Positions 29,752-40,290 of a DNA stretch of 64,000 nucleotides are shown here, in pieces. Source of the DNA: Buchnera aphidicola (Chaitophorus sp. 3695) (GTDB lineage Bacteria; Pseudomonadota; Gammaproteobacteria; Enterobacterales; Enterobacteriaceae); NCBI RefSeq assembly GCF_964058985.1, contig NZ_OZ060379.1, forward strand, positions 186,001 through 250,000. Direction: 5' to 3'. The notes under the pieces are model-generated. The model worked only from the letters and a program-made list of their open reading frames with translations, was not told where the DNA came from and did not search any database. Each line of letters begins with the position of its first letter. Positions within the stretch are counted from its first letter, which is position 1. The position numbers and the translations under genes were made by a program.

Positions 29752-30480
29752 TTGTATATGAATACATATAATCGCAAAATTGTTTTAGATACTGAAACTA
29801 CTGGAATTAATTCTCATGGATCAGTATATTTAAATCATCGTATTATTGAAATTGGAGCGATTGAAATAATTGATCGTCACATCACAAAAAATAATTTTCA
29901 TGTTTATCTTAATCCTAATCGATTAATAGATAAAGGAGCATATAAAATTCATGGTATATCAAATAAATTTTTATTAGATAAACCTAATTTTTCTGATATT
30001 TATGAAAAGTTTATAAAATATATCAAAAATTCTGAATTAATCATTCATAATTCTAAATTTGATTTAAGTTTTTTAAATTATGAATTAAATCTATTAAACA
30101 AAAATATTCCAGAAATATTAAATTATTGTACTGTTTTAGATACTTTAAAATTGTCTAGAAAAATTTTCCCTGGAAAAAAAAACAGTTTAGAAGCTTTATG
30201 TAAACGTTATAAAATCAATTATCACAGAAAATTACATAGTGCTATTTTAGATGCAAAATTACTAGCTAAAGTATATTTATTAATGACTGCGCATCAACAA
30301 TCATTTTTTTCTATGAATAATTCTAATAGTTTAATATCTAAAATTAATATTAACTCTATATGCAATCAAAAAGCTATCGTAAAATATGCTAATAAAAAAG
30401 AAAATTATATGCATATAAAATATTTAAAAAATATGAAAAGGAAAGGACGTTGTTTATGGATAAAAAATATAAATAAATAA
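29752..30480 (+). CDS. dnaQ: DNA polymerase III epsilon subunit (3'-5' proofreading exonuclease)
   Basis: DEDDh exonuclease that proofreads for DnaE. Exo I is LDTETTGI near residue 8, Exo II HNSKFDLSFLNYE near 98, Exo III HSAILDAKLLAKVY near 162, so D, E, D, H and D are all intact. The C-terminal tail that tethers epsilon to alpha is kept though divergent (ending RCLWIKNINK). Length 242 (243 in E. coli). Proofreading therefore seems to survive in this A/T-biased genome. Confidence 0.96.
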   Translation: MYMNTYNRKIVLDTETTGINSHGSVYLNHRIIEIGAIEIIDRHITKNNFHVYLNPNRLIDKGAYKIHGISNKFLLDKPNFSDIYEKFIKYIKNSELIIHNSKFDLSFLNYELNLLNKNIPEILNYCTVLDTLKLSRKIFPGKKNSLEALCKRYKINYHRKLHSAILDAKLLAKVYLLMTAHQQSFFSMNNSNSLISKININSICNQKAIVKYANKKENYMHIKYLKNMKRKGRCLWIKNINK

Positions 30481-30484
30481 AATA

Positions 30485-30512
30485 TTGTTTTTTAATAAAA
30501 TTATAGTATAAT
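30485..30512 (+). promoter_or_regulatory. Probable promoter of tRNA-Asp
   Basis: TTGTTT (30485-30490), 16 bp, then a perfect TATAAT (30507-30512), 24 bp before the tRNA. The -35 box is weak. Confidence 0.45.
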
Positions 30513-30536
30513 ATTTGGAATAAAATTATTTTAATT

Positions 30537-30610
30537 GGTGCGGTAGTTCAGTTGGTTAGAATATCGGCCTGTCACGCCGGAGGTCACGGGTTCAAGTCCC
30601 GTCCGCACCG
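30537..30610 (+). tRNA. tRNA-Asp (anticodon GTC)
   Basis: 74-nt cloverleaf from GGTGCGG to CCGCACC plus discriminator G, with a fully paired acceptor stem; anticodon GTC at 30571-30573; CCA not encoded. It follows dnaQ, as in E. coli (aspV). Confidence 0.97.
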
Positions 30611-31057
30611 AAACATTTATTTATAAAAAATGTATTATATTGTATTTAAATTAATATTAATTATATAATGTTTAAAATATTTAATTTTAAATATAAAATA
30701 ATTTTTTTTTAAGAATATAAATATTTTTTAATTTTTTATAAAGACTTATTTATAGTTATATTTACATAATATTTAATATAAATTTATAATTATTATTTCT
30801 ATGAAAAATAAAATTGTTTAAAAATATAAAAAAATATAAAAAATTATTTTTAAAATTATATTTTTTTGTTATTTTTGTAAATTATTATTTTTTATTAAAT
30901 TAGTATGTATTTAATATTGTTTCAGATTTTATATTATAAATGATAAAATATTTTTTATATTGATTTAGACTATAAAAAATTTTTAGAATTAAAATTATTT
31001 TGTATTTTTTTTAAAATTTAATATTTTTAATATTAATATTTAAAATAAGGAAATTAT
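30611..31057. other. 447-bp intergenic region, tRNA-Asp to grpE
   Basis: I see no gene here. A weak 6-bp hairpin (30613-30633) follows the tRNA. No sigma-32-type heat-shock promoter could be recognised before grpE. Confidence 0.5.
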
Positions 31058-31588
31058 ATGAATTTTAAAAAAGAAAATATAAATACAGATATTTTAAAAG
31101 AAAGTAAAATGTATTTAAAAAATAAAAATTATATTTCTATTTTAGAATTAAAAAAAAAAAAATTAAAAGAAAAATTATTAGATATAAAAAAAAAAAATCA
31201 AGTTTTGCTAAAAAATTTTAATACAAAAATATATAAAAAATTAGAATTAACATATAAATTTTCTTTAGAAAAAATTATTCTTTCTATACTACCTATATTA
31301 GATAGTTTAGAAATAGCATGTAAATCTATTCAAAATTATCCAGAATATAAAGAAATATATAAAAAATTGTTAAAAAATAATATTTTTTTTAGAGATATAT
31401 TATTAAAAAATAATATTAAAATTATTGAAGAAACAAATGTTTTATTTGATCCTTTAATTCATCAAGCAATGTTTTTAAAAAAAACAAAACATTTTAAAAA
31501 AAACTATGTAGTAGAAATCATTCAAAAAGGTTATATATTACATAATCGTTTGTTAAGAGCAGCTATGGTTTCTGTATCTACAAATTAA
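31058..31588 (+). CDS. grpE: Nucleotide exchange factor GrpE
   Basis: Co-chaperone that releases ADP from DnaK. The 176-residue protein has the long N-terminal coiled coil (about residues 35-95, rich in Lys/Leu), then the four-helix region ILPILDSLEIACKS and the C-terminal beta domain with FDPLIHQAMF near 130 and the ending NRLLRAAMVSVS, which is the GrpE signature. The extreme N-terminus is shorter than in E. coli (197). AAGGAAA precedes the ATG at good distance. Confidence 0.93.
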   Translation: MNFKKENINTDILKESKMYLKNKNYISILELKKKKLKEKLLDIKKKNQVLLKNFNTKIYKKLELTYKFSLEKIILSILPILDSLEIACKSIQNYPEYKEIYKKLLKNNIFFRDILLKNNIKIIEETNVLFDPLIHQAMFLKKTKHFKKNYVVEIIQKGYILHNRLLRAAMVSVSTN

Positions 31589-31732
31589 AAAAAATTAAAA
31601 AAATTAGTTTTTTATTATTAAAATTAGATCTATTTGTTTTATTAAAATATTTATTAGAATAAATAATATATTTTAAAAACATATATTTCAATTCAGATGT
31701 TAATTATTATAAATAAAAAAATTATTTTTCAA

Positions 31733-32209
31733 ATGATCACAAAAAAAAATAAAATAAATATATTATTTAATAAAAAATCAAAGTTTAATTTTTTTATTAA
31801 AAAAAAATTTATTGCTGGTATTGTATTACATGGATGGGAAGTAAAATCTATACGTCAAAGGAAAATTGATATTAGTCGTAGTTATGTAGTATTAAATTTC
31901 AATGAAATATATTTATTAAATTGTGAAATACAACCTTTACAAAATTCTACTTTTTTTAAATATAATTATATAAAAAAGAATAGAAAAATAAAATTATTAC
32001 TTCTAAGAAAAGAAATTAATTTAATTTCTCATCAAATAAATAAATATAAATATACTATTATTCCTATTTCTCTTTTTTGGAAAAAATCTTTCTGTAAATT
32101 AGAAATTGGTTTAGCTGTAGGAAAAAATTTATATGATAAAAGACAATCTAAAAAAAATAAAACTTTAAAAAGAGAATTATCAAAAAATTTTAAACGTTTT
32201 CAATGTTAG
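31733..32209 (+). CDS. smpB: tmRNA-binding protein SmpB
   Basis: Partner of tmRNA in rescue of stalled ribosomes. GIVLHGWEVKSIRQ near residue 28 and the C-terminal GKNLYDKRQSKK match the family. I chose the ATG at 31733 (158 residues, E. coli 160) because the sequence from there aligns with the normal N-terminus; an in-frame ATG at 31697 would add 12 residues of no family resemblance. No clear Shine-Dalgarno site favours either. The tmRNA gene itself is not in this window. Confidence 0.92.
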   Translation: MITKKNKINILFNKKSKFNFFIKKKFIAGIVLHGWEVKSIRQRKIDISRSYVVLNFNEIYLLNCEIQPLQNSTFFKYNYIKKNRKIKLLLLRKEINLISHQINKYKYTIIPISLFWKKSFCKLEIGLAVGKNLYDKRQSKKNKTLKRELSKNFKRFQC

Positions 32210-32238
32210 TATGTCAAAAATTTTTTAAGATTTTGAAG

Positions 32239-32703
32239 ATGAATATAAACAATCAATATGTCAACCGTTACTGGATGAAAATTGCTTTATTTTTAGCTAA
32301 AATTTCTTTTAATAAAGGAGAAATTCCTATTGGTTCAGTATTAATTAGTTCAAATAAAGTTATTGGTATGGGATGGAATAATTCCATTGAAAAAAATGAT
32401 CCTACAGCACATGCAGAAATTATTGCATTAAGAAATGGAGGAAAATTTTTAAAAAATTATAGATTATTACATACTACTTTATATGTTACATTAGAACCGT
32501 GTATTATGTGTTTAGGAGCTATTTTAAATAGCCGAATTCAAACATTAATAATAGGAGCTAGTAGAAAAAATAATTTTAAAAATATTCTTTATGATACAAA
32601 TTTTATTTATAATTCTAATGGATTTAAAATTAAAATCATAAAGAATATTTTAAAAAATGAATGTTCTAATTTAATTAAACAGTTTTTTATTAATCAAAGA
32701 TAA
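32239..32703 (+). CDS. tadA: tRNA-specific adenosine deaminase TadA
   Basis: Deaminates A34 to inosine in the anticodon of tRNA-Arg(ACG). The zinc and catalytic residues are in DPTAHAEIIALRNGG and LEPCIMCLGAIL; YRLLHTTLYVTLE precedes them. I chose the ATG at 32239 (154 residues), where similarity begins; an in-frame ATG at 32203 would overlap the end of smpB by 7 nt. The C-terminal tail is shorter than in E. coli. It converges with acpS, 4 bp apart. Confidence 0.93.
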   Translation: MNINNQYVNRYWMKIALFLAKISFNKGEIPIGSVLISSNKVIGMGWNNSIEKNDPTAHAEIIALRNGGKFLKNYRLLHTTLYVTLEPCIMCLGAILNSRIQTLIIGASRKNNFKNILYDTNFIYNSNGFKIKIIKNILKNECSNLIKQFFINQR

Positions 32704-32707
32704 AATA

Positions 32708-33088
32708 TTATGCTTCTAAAATTACTATTGCTTGAGCATATTTTTTTTCATCTGTAAAACTAATATGTGATTTTTGAATACCTAATACTTTTTTTTTATA
32801 TAAAGCATGTTCAAGATAATTTATTCTTAACTGTTTTTTTTTATTATAGTAAATTTCAATATTTTTAAATGATATGCTATTTTTCATTCCTGTTCCCATT
32901 GCTTTACATGTTGCTTCTTTAATAACAAAACTTCTTGTTAAGAATTTTATTTTTCTAATACTTTTATTATAAAAAAAAAATTCTTTTTCTGTTAAAATTT
33001 TTTTTATAAATTTTTTTTCGTATAAATTAAATATTTTTTTTATTCTTTTAATTCTTAATATATCAATTCCAATGCCTATAATTTTCAT
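32708..33088 (-). CDS. acpS: Holo-[acyl-carrier-protein] synthase
   Basis: Transfers phosphopantetheine from CoA to apo-ACP, switching on fatty acid synthesis. Metal ligands lie in GIGIDILRIKRI (Asp) and FVIKEATCKAMGTG (Glu), the two family signatures. Length 126, as expected. In E. coli recO and pdxJ lie between era and acpS; here both are gone and acpS starts 39 bp after era. Confidence 0.95.
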   Translation of the reverse strand: MKIIGIGIDILRIKRIKKIFNLYEKKFIKKILTEKEFFFYNKSIRKIKFLTRSFVIKEATCKAMGTGMKNSISFKNIEIYYNKKKQLRINYLEHALYKKKVLGIQKSHISFTDEKKYAQAIVILEA

Positions 33089-33127
33089 TTGATTCTTCTA
33101 AATATTACATATTTTATATGTAGTATA

Positions 33128-34006
33128 TTATTTATATTTTTTATGTAATGAATTATTTTTGAATGTTTTTATCCATATAAAAAGATGTACTTTAGTATTT
33201 AAAATTTTTTCTAACTTTTTTTTAGATATCATACTACATAATTTTATTTTTTTTCCATTTTTTCCAATAAAAATTTTTTTTTGTCTGCAATATAATACAA
33301 AAATTTCAGAATGAATAATTATTTCTTGTCGTATATTTTTTTTAATTGATTTAATTTTTATTTTAGATGAATAAGGTAACTCATCTCCAAAATATCTCAT
33401 TATTGTTTCTCTTATTATTTCATATATTTGAAATTTTAAAGAATAATTATTATTTTGATTTTTATGAAAAAAATGTTTATGCATAGGGATATTTTTTTTA
33501 ATAATTTTTTCTAAAACTTTTATATTATCTCCTGTTTTTGATGATACAGGTATGATTTTTATTTGAGAAAATTTTTTATTTAAATATTTTATGAATGGTA
33601 ATATTATATTTTTTTTTTTAATTTTATCTATTTTGTTTATAACAATTAAATTTGGAATATTTTTTTTATTCATAAAATTTAATAAAACAGTATGATTTTT
33701 ATCCCAAATTATATTATCAATAACTAAAATTACTAATTTTAAATCTTTTAAAATATCATATTTAAATTTTAAATCTTTAGAAATATGTATATATTTTTTT
33801 TTTTTAAATCCTGGTGTATCAATATATATAAATTGATAATTTTTAATTGTTTTAATTCCTAAAATATTTTCTTGAGTCGTGTTTTTTTTTTTAGAAGTTA
33901 TAGAGACTTTTTTTCCAATTAATTTATTCATTAAACTAGATTTTCCAGAATTTTGATTCCCTATAATTGCTATTTTTCCACAATATTGATTTTTTATTTT
34001 TTTCAC
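33128..34006 (-). CDS. era: GTPase Era
   Basis: Ribosome-assembly GTPase that binds near the 3' end of 16S rRNA. P-loop GNQNSGKSS (residues 16-24) is unusual in having Ser where most Era proteins have Val, but the Lys-Ser is intact. G3 is DTPGF and G4 is NKID. The C-terminal KH domain carries [10 protein letters not shown]. Length 292 (301 in E. coli). Its start overlaps the rnc stop by 4 nt (ATGA), so translation is coupled to rnc. Confidence 0.95.
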   Translation of the reverse strand: MKKIKNQYCGKIAIIGNQNSGKSSLMNKLIGKKVSITSKKKNTTQENILGIKTIKNYQFIYIDTPGFKKKKYIHISKDLKFKYDILKDLKLVILVIDNIIWDKNHTVLLNFMNKKNIPNLIVINKIDKIKKKNIILPFIKYLNKKFSQIKIIPVSSKTGDNIKVLEKIIKKNIPMHKHFFHKNQNNNYSLKFQIYEIIRETIMRYFGDELPYSSKIKIKSIKKNIRQEIIIHSEIFVLYCRQKKIFIGKNGKKIKLCSMISKKKLEKILNTKVHLFIWIKTFKNNSLHKKYK

Positions 34007-34683
34007 TCTATTCCTAATTTGATTAAAGCATATTGAGCAGAGTTTTGTTCTGCTTTTCTTCTGCTAGATCCAATTCCAATTAAATTTTCAGAAATATTTA
34101 AAATTTTACATTTAACTGTAAATAATTGATTATGTGCTTCTCCATATACTTGTACTACAGTATAAGTAGGTAATGGTAAATGTTTAGATTGCAGATATTC
34201 TTGAAGTCTAGTTTTAGAATCTTTTTGTGCATCTCCAGGACTAATTTTTTCTAATCTTTTTTTATACCATTTTAATATTAGTTTTTCTATAGTTTTAATG
34301 TTGCTATCTAAAAATACACTTCCAATAATAGCTTCTACAGTATTCGCTAATATGGATTCTCGTCTAAATCCTCCACTTTTAAGTTCTCCTTGCCCAAGTT
34401 TTAAATACTCTCCTAATTCAAATTCATGTGCAATTTTTGCTAAAGTATGCCCTCGAACTAATGTTGCACGCATACGGCTCATATCTCCTTCATTTACATC
34501 AGGAAAGAATTTATATAAAGCTGTAGCAATTACAAAACTGAGAATAGAATCACCTAAAAATTCTAATCTTTCATTATGATTTATTCCAGAACTTCTATGA
34601 GTTAATGCTTGAGTTAAAAGTTCTTTTTTAGTATATACATATCCTATTATTTTTTGTACTTTTTCTGTTTCAGAGTAATCCAT
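34003..34683 (-). CDS. rnc: Ribonuclease III
   Basis: Double-strand-specific endonuclease that processes precursor rRNA. The signature [17 protein letters not shown] near residue 38 contains the catalytic acidic residues; the second acidic cluster is in [16 protein letters not shown]-terminal double-stranded-RNA-binding domain (from about 155) ends [20 protein letters not shown]. Length 226 is the E. coli length. Its natural substrate, the pre-16S stem, is well preserved at 26.5/28.2 kb. It lies between lepB and era in the usual operon. Confidence 0.97.
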   Translation of the reverse strand: MDYSETEKVQKIIGYVYTKKELLTQALTHRSSGINHNERLEFLGDSILSFVIATALYKFFPDVNEGDMSRMRATLVRGHTLAKIAHEFELGEYLKLGQGELKSGGFRRESILANTVEAIIGSVFLDSNIKTIEKLILKWYKKRLEKISPGDAQKDSKTRLQEYLQSKHLPLPTYTVVQVYGEAHNQLFTVKCKILNISENLIGIGSSRRKAEQNSAQYALIKLGIE

Positions 34684-34757
34684 GATATACCAATGTTTTT
34701 TAAATTAAAAATTAATAATTAAAAATGTAAATTGTTTTTTTTAAAGTTGAAAAATTT

Positions 34758-35627
34758 TTATTTAACAATTGTTCCAATTCTATAAAATCTTATTCCAGTA
34801 GGCCATGCATTTGCATTTTGTTCTAAACTAAACCATACTATACTTACTTTTCCAATAATATTTGATTCAGGAACTAATCCCCAATATCTACTATCAGAAC
34901 TATTATCTCTATTATCTCCCATGACAAAATAAAATCCTTTTGGAATAATCCAAGTTCCTAATTTTACTGATTTTTGTTTATAATAGAATTTTTCTTGATC
35001 CGTATACTTTTTTGATAAAAGAATATTATAATGATTTGCATTATTTATTTCTTCCATTATTACATGATTTTTTAAATCTAAAAGATTTTGTTCTGAAAAA
35101 TTATTTTTTATAATTTTACTATATGTTACAAGATTCATTAAATATGAATATTTATTATATTTATTATAAATTGCAAGTTGCTTTGTGAAAGGATTATATT
35201 TTACTGTATCTCCTGGAATTCCAATAACTCTTTTTACAAAATTTAATTTTTTATTGCAAGGATATTTAAATATTATGATATCACCTCTAAGAGGATGTGT
35301 AATCGTAAATAGTATTTTTTGATTAAATGGATTTATTATATTATAAGCAAATTTTTTTACTAAAATATAATCTCCAATAAATAAAGAAGGTAACATTGAA
35401 GTAGACGGAATTTGAAAGGGTTCGAATATAAAAGCTCTAAAAATAAATGTAAAAAATAAAATTGGAAAAAAACTACTTATAGAATTTTCTTGTTTACTTT
35501 TATAATTATCATATTCTTTTTGTGTTAGATGATTTTTATAATATAAATTTTGAATAACTTGTAATATCCAGATTAAACCTGTAAAAGTCATAAGTAATAT
35601 AAAAAATGTAGAAAAAATATTATACAT
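34758..35627 (-). CDS. lepB: Signal peptidase I
   Basis: Inner-membrane protease removing signal peptides. There are two N-terminal membrane segments (about residues 3-25 and 55-70). The nucleophile Ser is in PSTSMLPSL, the catalytic Lys in KLNFVKRVIG, and the box E motif in MGDNRDNSSDSRYWG. Length 289 (324 in E. coli); the shortening is in the periplasmic loops. Substrates visible here are DegP and BamA. Gene order lepA-lepB-rnc-era is conserved. Confidence 0.95.
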   Translation of the reverse strand: MYNIFSTFFILLMTFTGLIWILQVIQNLYYKNHLTQKEYDNYKSKQENSISSFFPILFFTFIFRAFIFEPFQIPSTSMLPSLFIGDYILVKKFAYNIINPFNQKILFTITHPLRGDIIIFKYPCNKKLNFVKRVIGIPGDTVKYNPFTKQLAIYNKYNKYSYLMNLVTYSKIIKNNFSEQNLLDLKNHVIMEEINNANHYNILLSKKYTDQEKFYYKQKSVKLGTWIIPKGFYFVMGDNRDNSSDSRYWGLVPESNIIGKVSIVWFSLEQNANAWPTGIRFYRIGTIVK

Positions 35628-35642
35628 TAATGTTTTTCCTTA

Positions 35643-37442
35643 TTAAGAATTTTTGTTTAAATTTAAAATAGAAAAAAATGCTTCTTTTGGTAAATTTATA
35701 TTTCCAATTTTTTTCATTTTTTTTTTACCTAATTTTTGTTTTTGTAATAATTTTTTTTTTCTTGAAATATCTCCTCCATAACATTTAGATAAGACATTTT
35801 TTCTTAATTGTTTTATAGTAGTACGTGCTATAATTTTATTTTTTACTGAAGCTTGTATTGAAATATCAAATTGTTGTCTAGGTATAATGTTTTTCATTTT
35901 TTCAATGATTTCTTTACCTTTTTTAAAACATGTTTTTTTATGTGTAATTATAGATAATGCATCAATTTTTTGATTATTAATTAATATATTTAAACATACT
36001 AAATTAGATTTTTTAAATTTTTTAAATTTATATTCTAAAGATGCATATCCACTAGAAACAGATTTAATTTGATCAAAAAAATTTAAAACTATTTCAGACA
36101 TTGGAATATCATAAGTTAAAGATATTTGATGTGTATGGTAAACCATTTTTTTTTGAACGCCTCTTTTTTTTATACATAAAGAGATTATATTTCCAATATA
36201 TTTTGAAGGCAATAAAATAATACATTCTGCAATTGGTTCTCGTATTTCTTTATATGTTCCTTTTTTAGGAAAGTTAACTGGAGAATTTATATGTAAAATT
36301 GCATTATTTTTTATAATTTTTACTTCATAAATTACTGTTGGAGGAGTAGAAATTAAATTTAAATTATATTCTCTTTCTAATCTTTCTTGAATAATTTCCA
36401 TATGTAAAATTCCAAGAAATCCACATTTAAAACCAAAACCTAAAGCTGAAGAATTTTCTGGTTCATAAAATAATGATGCATCATTTAAGCTAAGTTTTCC
36501 TAAAGCATCTCTAAAATTTTCATATTGATTAGAATCAATTGTATATAATCCAGCATATATTTGAGGTTTAATTTTTTTAAAACCAGAAAGAGGATATTTG
36601 CAAGGATTATGAAAAGAAGTTAAGGTATCTCCAACTGGTGCAGCTAATATATTTTTAATACCACAAATAATCCATCCTACTTCTCCGCATTTTAATGTTT
36701 TTAAAGATATTTGTTTAGGTGTGAATATTCCAAGTTTTTCAACTTTATAATTTTTTTTTGAACTCATTACTTGAATAATAGATCCTTTTTTTAAATATCC
36801 ATTTTTAATTCTAATTAAAGATACTACGCCTAAATAATTATCAAACCAAGAATCAATTATAATTGCTTGTAATGGTTTTTTTTTATTTCCTATAGGATAA
36901 GGAATTTTTTTAACAATTTTTTCTAATAAAAGATCAATACCTAAACCGGTTTTCGCTGAACAAGATATAGAATTTTTAGAAGAAATTCCAATGATATCTT
37001 CTATATCTTTTAAAATACGATTAGAATCTGCATGCGGTAAATCAATTTTATTAATTACAGGAATAATTTTTATATTCATATTTAATGCTGTATAACAATT
37101 TTCTAATGTTTGAGCTTCTATTCCTTGAGTCGCATCAATAACTAATAAAGCTCCTTCACATGCTGATAAAGAACGTTTAACTTCATAAGAAAAATTGACA
37201 TGTCCTGGAGTATCTATAAAATTTAAGTAATATTTTTTATTATTTTTTGCTAAATATGTAGTAGTAACTGTTTGAGCCTTAATTGTAATTCCTCTTTCTT
37301 TTTCTATATCCATGGTATCTAACATACGTGTAGATATTTCTCTTTTTTTTAAATTTCCACAAATTTGAATTAATCTATCAGCTAAAGTAGATTTTCCATG
37401 ATCTATGTGTGCAATAATAGAAAAATTTCTTATTCTTTTCAT
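35643..37442 (-). CDS. lepA: Elongation factor 4 (LepA)
   Basis: Ribosome-associated GTPase acting in translation fidelity and initiation. G1 [14 protein letters not shown] starts at residue 10, G3 [10 protein letters not shown] at about 75, G4 NKIDLPHAD near 131. The C-terminal unique domain includes [20 protein letters not shown]. Length 599, identical to the family norm. It begins the lepA-lepB-rnc-era block; the 261-bp region shared with the divergent mnmA holds no recognisable element. Confidence 0.97.
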   Translation of the reverse strand: MKRIRNFSIIAHIDHGKSTLADRLIQICGNLKKREISTRMLDTMDIEKERGITIKAQTVTTTYLAKNNKKYYLNFIDTPGHVNFSYEVKRSLSACEGALLVIDATQGIEAQTLENCYTALNMNIKIIPVINKIDLPHADSNRILKDIEDIIGISSKNSISCSAKTGLGIDLLLEKIVKKIPYPIGNKKKPLQAIIIDSWFDNYLGVVSLIRIKNGYLKKGSIIQVMSSKKNYKVEKLGIFTPKQISLKTLKCGEVGWIICGIKNILAAPVGDTLTSFHNPCKYPLSGFKKIKPQIYAGLYTIDSNQYENFRDALGKLSLNDASLFYEPENSSALGFGFKCGFLGILHMEIIQERLEREYNLNLISTPPTVIYEVKIIKNNAILHINSPVNFPKKGTYKEIREPIAECIILLPSKYIGNIISLCIKKRGVQKKMVYHTHQISLTYDIPMSEIVLNFFDQIKSVSSGYASLEYKFKKFKKSNLVCLNILINNQKIDALSIITHKKTCFKKGKEIIEKMKNIIPRQQFDISIQASVKNKIIARTTIKQLRKNVLSKCYGGDISRKKKLLQKQKLGKKKMKKIGNINLPKEAFFSILNLNKNS

Positions 37443-37703
37443 TAATTTTTATATACCAGAAATTATTTTAAATATATGATCATTCAATAGTTTTAAAAAT
37501 TAAAATTATTATAAATACTTTTTTTTTTATTTTATTATATTATGATCTGTTGATATTATATTATTTAATAATTTAAATATTAATTATATAATAAAATTTT
37601 GTTTTTTAAATTTTTTTATTAAAATACTATACCATAGTTAATTATAAGAATAAAAAATTCAGTTAGTTTGAATTTATATAAAAAATTTTAAAAGGTTAAT
37701 TTT

Positions 37704-38834
37704 ATGACATGTAAAAAAAAAAAAGTTATTGTAGCTATGTCTGGAGGAGTAGATTCTTCTGTTACTGCATGGTTGTTAAAAAAAAAATATCATGTTGAAG
37801 GTTTATTTATGAAAAATTGGGAAGAAGAAGATAATTCTGATTATTGTAGTTCAAAACAAGATCTTCAAGATGTTGAGAATGTATGTAAATCTTTAAAAAT
37901 TTTTTTACATAAAGTAAATTTTTCTTTAGAATATTGGGAATATGTTTTTAAAAATTTTTTATTAGAACATAAAAAAGGAAGAACACCAAATCCAGATATA
38001 TTATGCAATAAAAAGATTAAATTTAAAATTTTTTTTAAATTTGCAATAGAATATTTGAATGCTGATTATATATCTACTGGGCATTATGCTATAAATTTCT
38101 TTAAAGATCAAAGTTATTTTTTATTAAAAGGAAGAGATAAAACTAAAGATCAAAGTTATTTTTTATATACATTAAAACAAAAACAATTAAAGAGAATATT
38201 ATTTCCTTTAGGTTATTTAAAAAAAAAAAAAGTAAGAAAAATTGCAAAACAAATAAATTTGAAAGTTTATAATAAAAAAGATTCTGTAGGTATTTGTTTT
38301 ATTCAACCTAAGTTCTATAAAAAATTTTTAAATAAATATTTATCTTCTAAACCTGGATTAATTTTAACTGTTAAAAAAAAGATTATAGGTAAGCATAATG
38401 GATTATTTTATTATACTTTAGGACAAAGAAAAGGATTGAATATAGGAGGATTAAAAAAATATAATAATAATCCGTGGTATGTTGTAGAAAAAGATCTTAC
38501 TAATAATTTTTTAATTGTAGCTCAAGGTTTAAAGAATAAATATTTATTATCTACAGGATTAATTCTTAAAAAAATACATTGGATTAATAAAAAAAATATT
38601 ATTTTTCCTTTAAAATGTAAAATTAAAACAAGATATTCTCAAATTGAAAATAATTGTATAATTAAAAAAAAAAAAAAATATATTAAAGTAATTTTTTTAA
38701 ATCCAATTTCTTCTATAACTCCTGGACAATCTGCTGTTTTTTATTTAAAAAATATTTGTTTAGGCGGAGGAATCATTCAAGATAAAATTCCATTAATTAA
38801 AAATTTTTCTAAATTAAATATTTTTAAATATTAA
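37704..38834 (+). CDS. mnmA: tRNA-uridine 2-sulfurtransferase MnmA
   Basis: Thiolates U34 of tRNA-Lys, -Glu and -Gln. The PP-loop motif [16 protein letters not shown] begins near residue 9, the first catalytic Cys is in [12 protein letters not shown], the second in [10 protein letters not shown]. Length 376 (368 in E. coli). The gene is interrupted by three very long A tracts of 12, 13 and 15 bases that encode runs of lysine. The usual downstream neighbour hflD is missing, and purB follows 34 bp later. Confidence 0.95.
   Translation: MTCKKKKVIVAMSGGVDSSVTAWLLKKKYHVEGLFMKNWEEEDNSDYCSSKQDLQDVENVCKSLKIFLHKVNFSLEYWEYVFKNFLLEHKKGRTPNPDILCNKKIKFKIFFKFAIEYLNADYISTGHYAINFFKDQSYFLLKGRDKTKDQSYFLYTLKQKQLKRILFPLGYLKKKKVRKIAKQINLKVYNKKDSVGICFIQPKFYKKFLNKYLSSKPGLILTVKKKIIGKHNGLFYYTLGQRKGLNIGGLKKYNNNPWYVVEKDLTNNFLIVAQGLKNKYLLSTGLILKKIHWINKKNIIFPLKCKIKTRYSQIENNCIIKKKKKYIKVIFLNPISSITPGQSAVFYLKNICLGGGIIQDKIPLIKNFSKLNIFKY
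37713..37724 (+). repeat. A12 tract in mnmA (codons 4-7)
   Basis: Twelve consecutive A just after the start codon, encoding four Lys. Homopolymers of this length are prone to polymerase slippage. Confidence 0.95.
38219..38231 (+). repeat. A13 tract in mnmA
   Basis: Thirteen consecutive A spanning a Leu codon end and four Lys codons in the middle of the gene. Confidence 0.93.
38664..38678 (+). repeat. A15 tract in mnmA
   Basis: Fifteen consecutive A encoding five Lys in the C-terminal domain; the longest coding homopolymer I found in the window. Confidence 0.9.
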
Positions 38835-38868
38835 TAAAATTTTTTATTATTGAAAAGGAAAATAAATT

Positions 38869-40251
38869 TTGAAATATATTAGTTTAAAAAATATTTCACC
38901 TATAGATGGTCGATATAAAAATTTTACTAAAAATTTAAGAGATATATTTAGTGAATATGGATTTATTAAATATAGATTAATAGTTGAAATTTGTTGGTTG
39001 AAATATTTATCTAAAATTCCAGAAATTAAAGAATTACATCCATTTAATGATAAAATTAATAATTTTTTAAATATGATTATTGATCAATTTAGCGTAAAAG
39101 ATGCTTATGAAATAAAAAAAATTGAAAAATGGACAAATCATGATTTAAAAGCTATTATTTTTTTTCTAAATAAAAAGCTTTCTTTAATTAAAAATACAGA
39201 TAATATGATTGAATTTATTCATTTTGGATGCACTTCTGAAGATATTAATAATATAGCTTATGCTTTAATGCTCAAAAATGCTAAAAAAAAATATATTTTA
39301 AGATATTGGGAAAAATTAATTTTTTATATGGATTCTATGTCAATAAAATATAGTAAGTCTGTAATTTTATCTAGAACTCATGGACAATCTGCTACTCCAT
39401 CTACAATGGGGAAAGAAATTTCTAATTTTTCTTATAGATTAAAAAGACAGTTCAATCAATTTAAAAAAATTAAAATTTTAGGAAAATTTAATGGCGCTGT
39501 AGGAAATTACAATGCTTTATTAATAGCATACCCATATTTAAATTGGGAAAAAATTAATAAAAATTTTGTACATTCTTTTAATATTTCTTGGAATCCTTAC
39601 ACTACTCAAATAGAACCACATGATTATTTATCAGAATTTTTTTCTTGTATTTTTAGATTTAACACTATTTTAATCGATTTTAATAGAGATATGTGGGGGT
39701 ATATTTCTTTAAATTATTTTACACAAAAAATAAAATTTAATGAAACAGGATCTTCCACTATGCCTCATAAAGTTAATCCAATATATTTTGAAAATTCTGA
39801 AGGCAATTTAGGGATTTCTAACGCTTTAATACAACATATTTCATTTAAATTACCTATTTCTAGATGGCAAAGAGATTTAAGTGATTCTACTGTTTTAAGA
39901 AATTTAGGAAGTATTATATCATATTCTATAATTAGTTATCGTTTTATTTTATTAGGAATAAAAAGAATAAAAATTAATAAAAAATATATTCATCATGATT
40001 TAAAAAAAAATTATGAAATATTATTAGAACCTTTACAAATTATAATGCGTAAAATGGGAATTAAAAATTCATATGAAAAAATTAAAAATTTATTTAGAGG
40101 AAAAAAAATTAATTCTAAAATTATAAAAAAATTTATTGATGAATTAAATATTTCTAATTCTGAAAAAAAAAAATTATATAACTTAACTCCTTTGAATTAT
40201 ATAGGAAAATCTTCTGATCTTGCAAAAAAAATTTCTTTTTATAAATACTAA
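38869..40251 (+). CDS. purB: Adenylosuccinate lyase
   Basis: Cleaves SAICAR and adenylosuccinate in purine synthesis. Translation starts at TTG 38869, preceded by AAAGGAAAA; no nearby ATG fits. Motifs: TSEDINNIAYALML, SRTHGQSATPSTMGKE (catalytic His) and the signature GSSTMPHKVNPI with the mobile-loop Ser. Length 460 against 456 in E. coli, with high similarity throughout. It follows mnmA closely, as in enterobacteria without hflD. Confidence 0.96.
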   Translation: MKYISLKNISPIDGRYKNFTKNLRDIFSEYGFIKYRLIVEICWLKYLSKIPEIKELHPFNDKINNFLNMIIDQFSVKDAYEIKKIEKWTNHDLKAIIFFLNKKLSLIKNTDNMIEFIHFGCTSEDINNIAYALMLKNAKKKYILRYWEKLIFYMDSMSIKYSKSVILSRTHGQSATPSTMGKEISNFSYRLKRQFNQFKKIKILGKFNGAVGNYNALLIAYPYLNWEKINKNFVHSFNISWNPYTTQIEPHDYLSEFFSCIFRFNTILIDFNRDMWGYISLNYFTQKIKFNETGSSTMPHKVNPIYFENSEGNLGISNALIQHISFKLPISRWQRDLSDSTVLRNLGSIISYSIISYRFILLGIKRIKINKKYIHHDLKKNYEILLEPLQIIMRKMGIKNSYEKIKNLFRGKKINSKIIKKFIDELNISNSEKKKLYNLTPLNYIGKSSDLAKKISFYKY

Positions 40252-40290
40252 TTTTTTAAAACATAATTAATTTTTTTAAAAGGTTTAACA

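Noticed and set aside
30611-31057. Heat-shock (sigma-32) promoter for grpE, and a tRNA-Asp terminator
   Set aside because: No CTTGAA/CCCAT pair could be recognised, and the only hairpin after the tRNA (30613-30633) has 6 weak pairs, too little to call.
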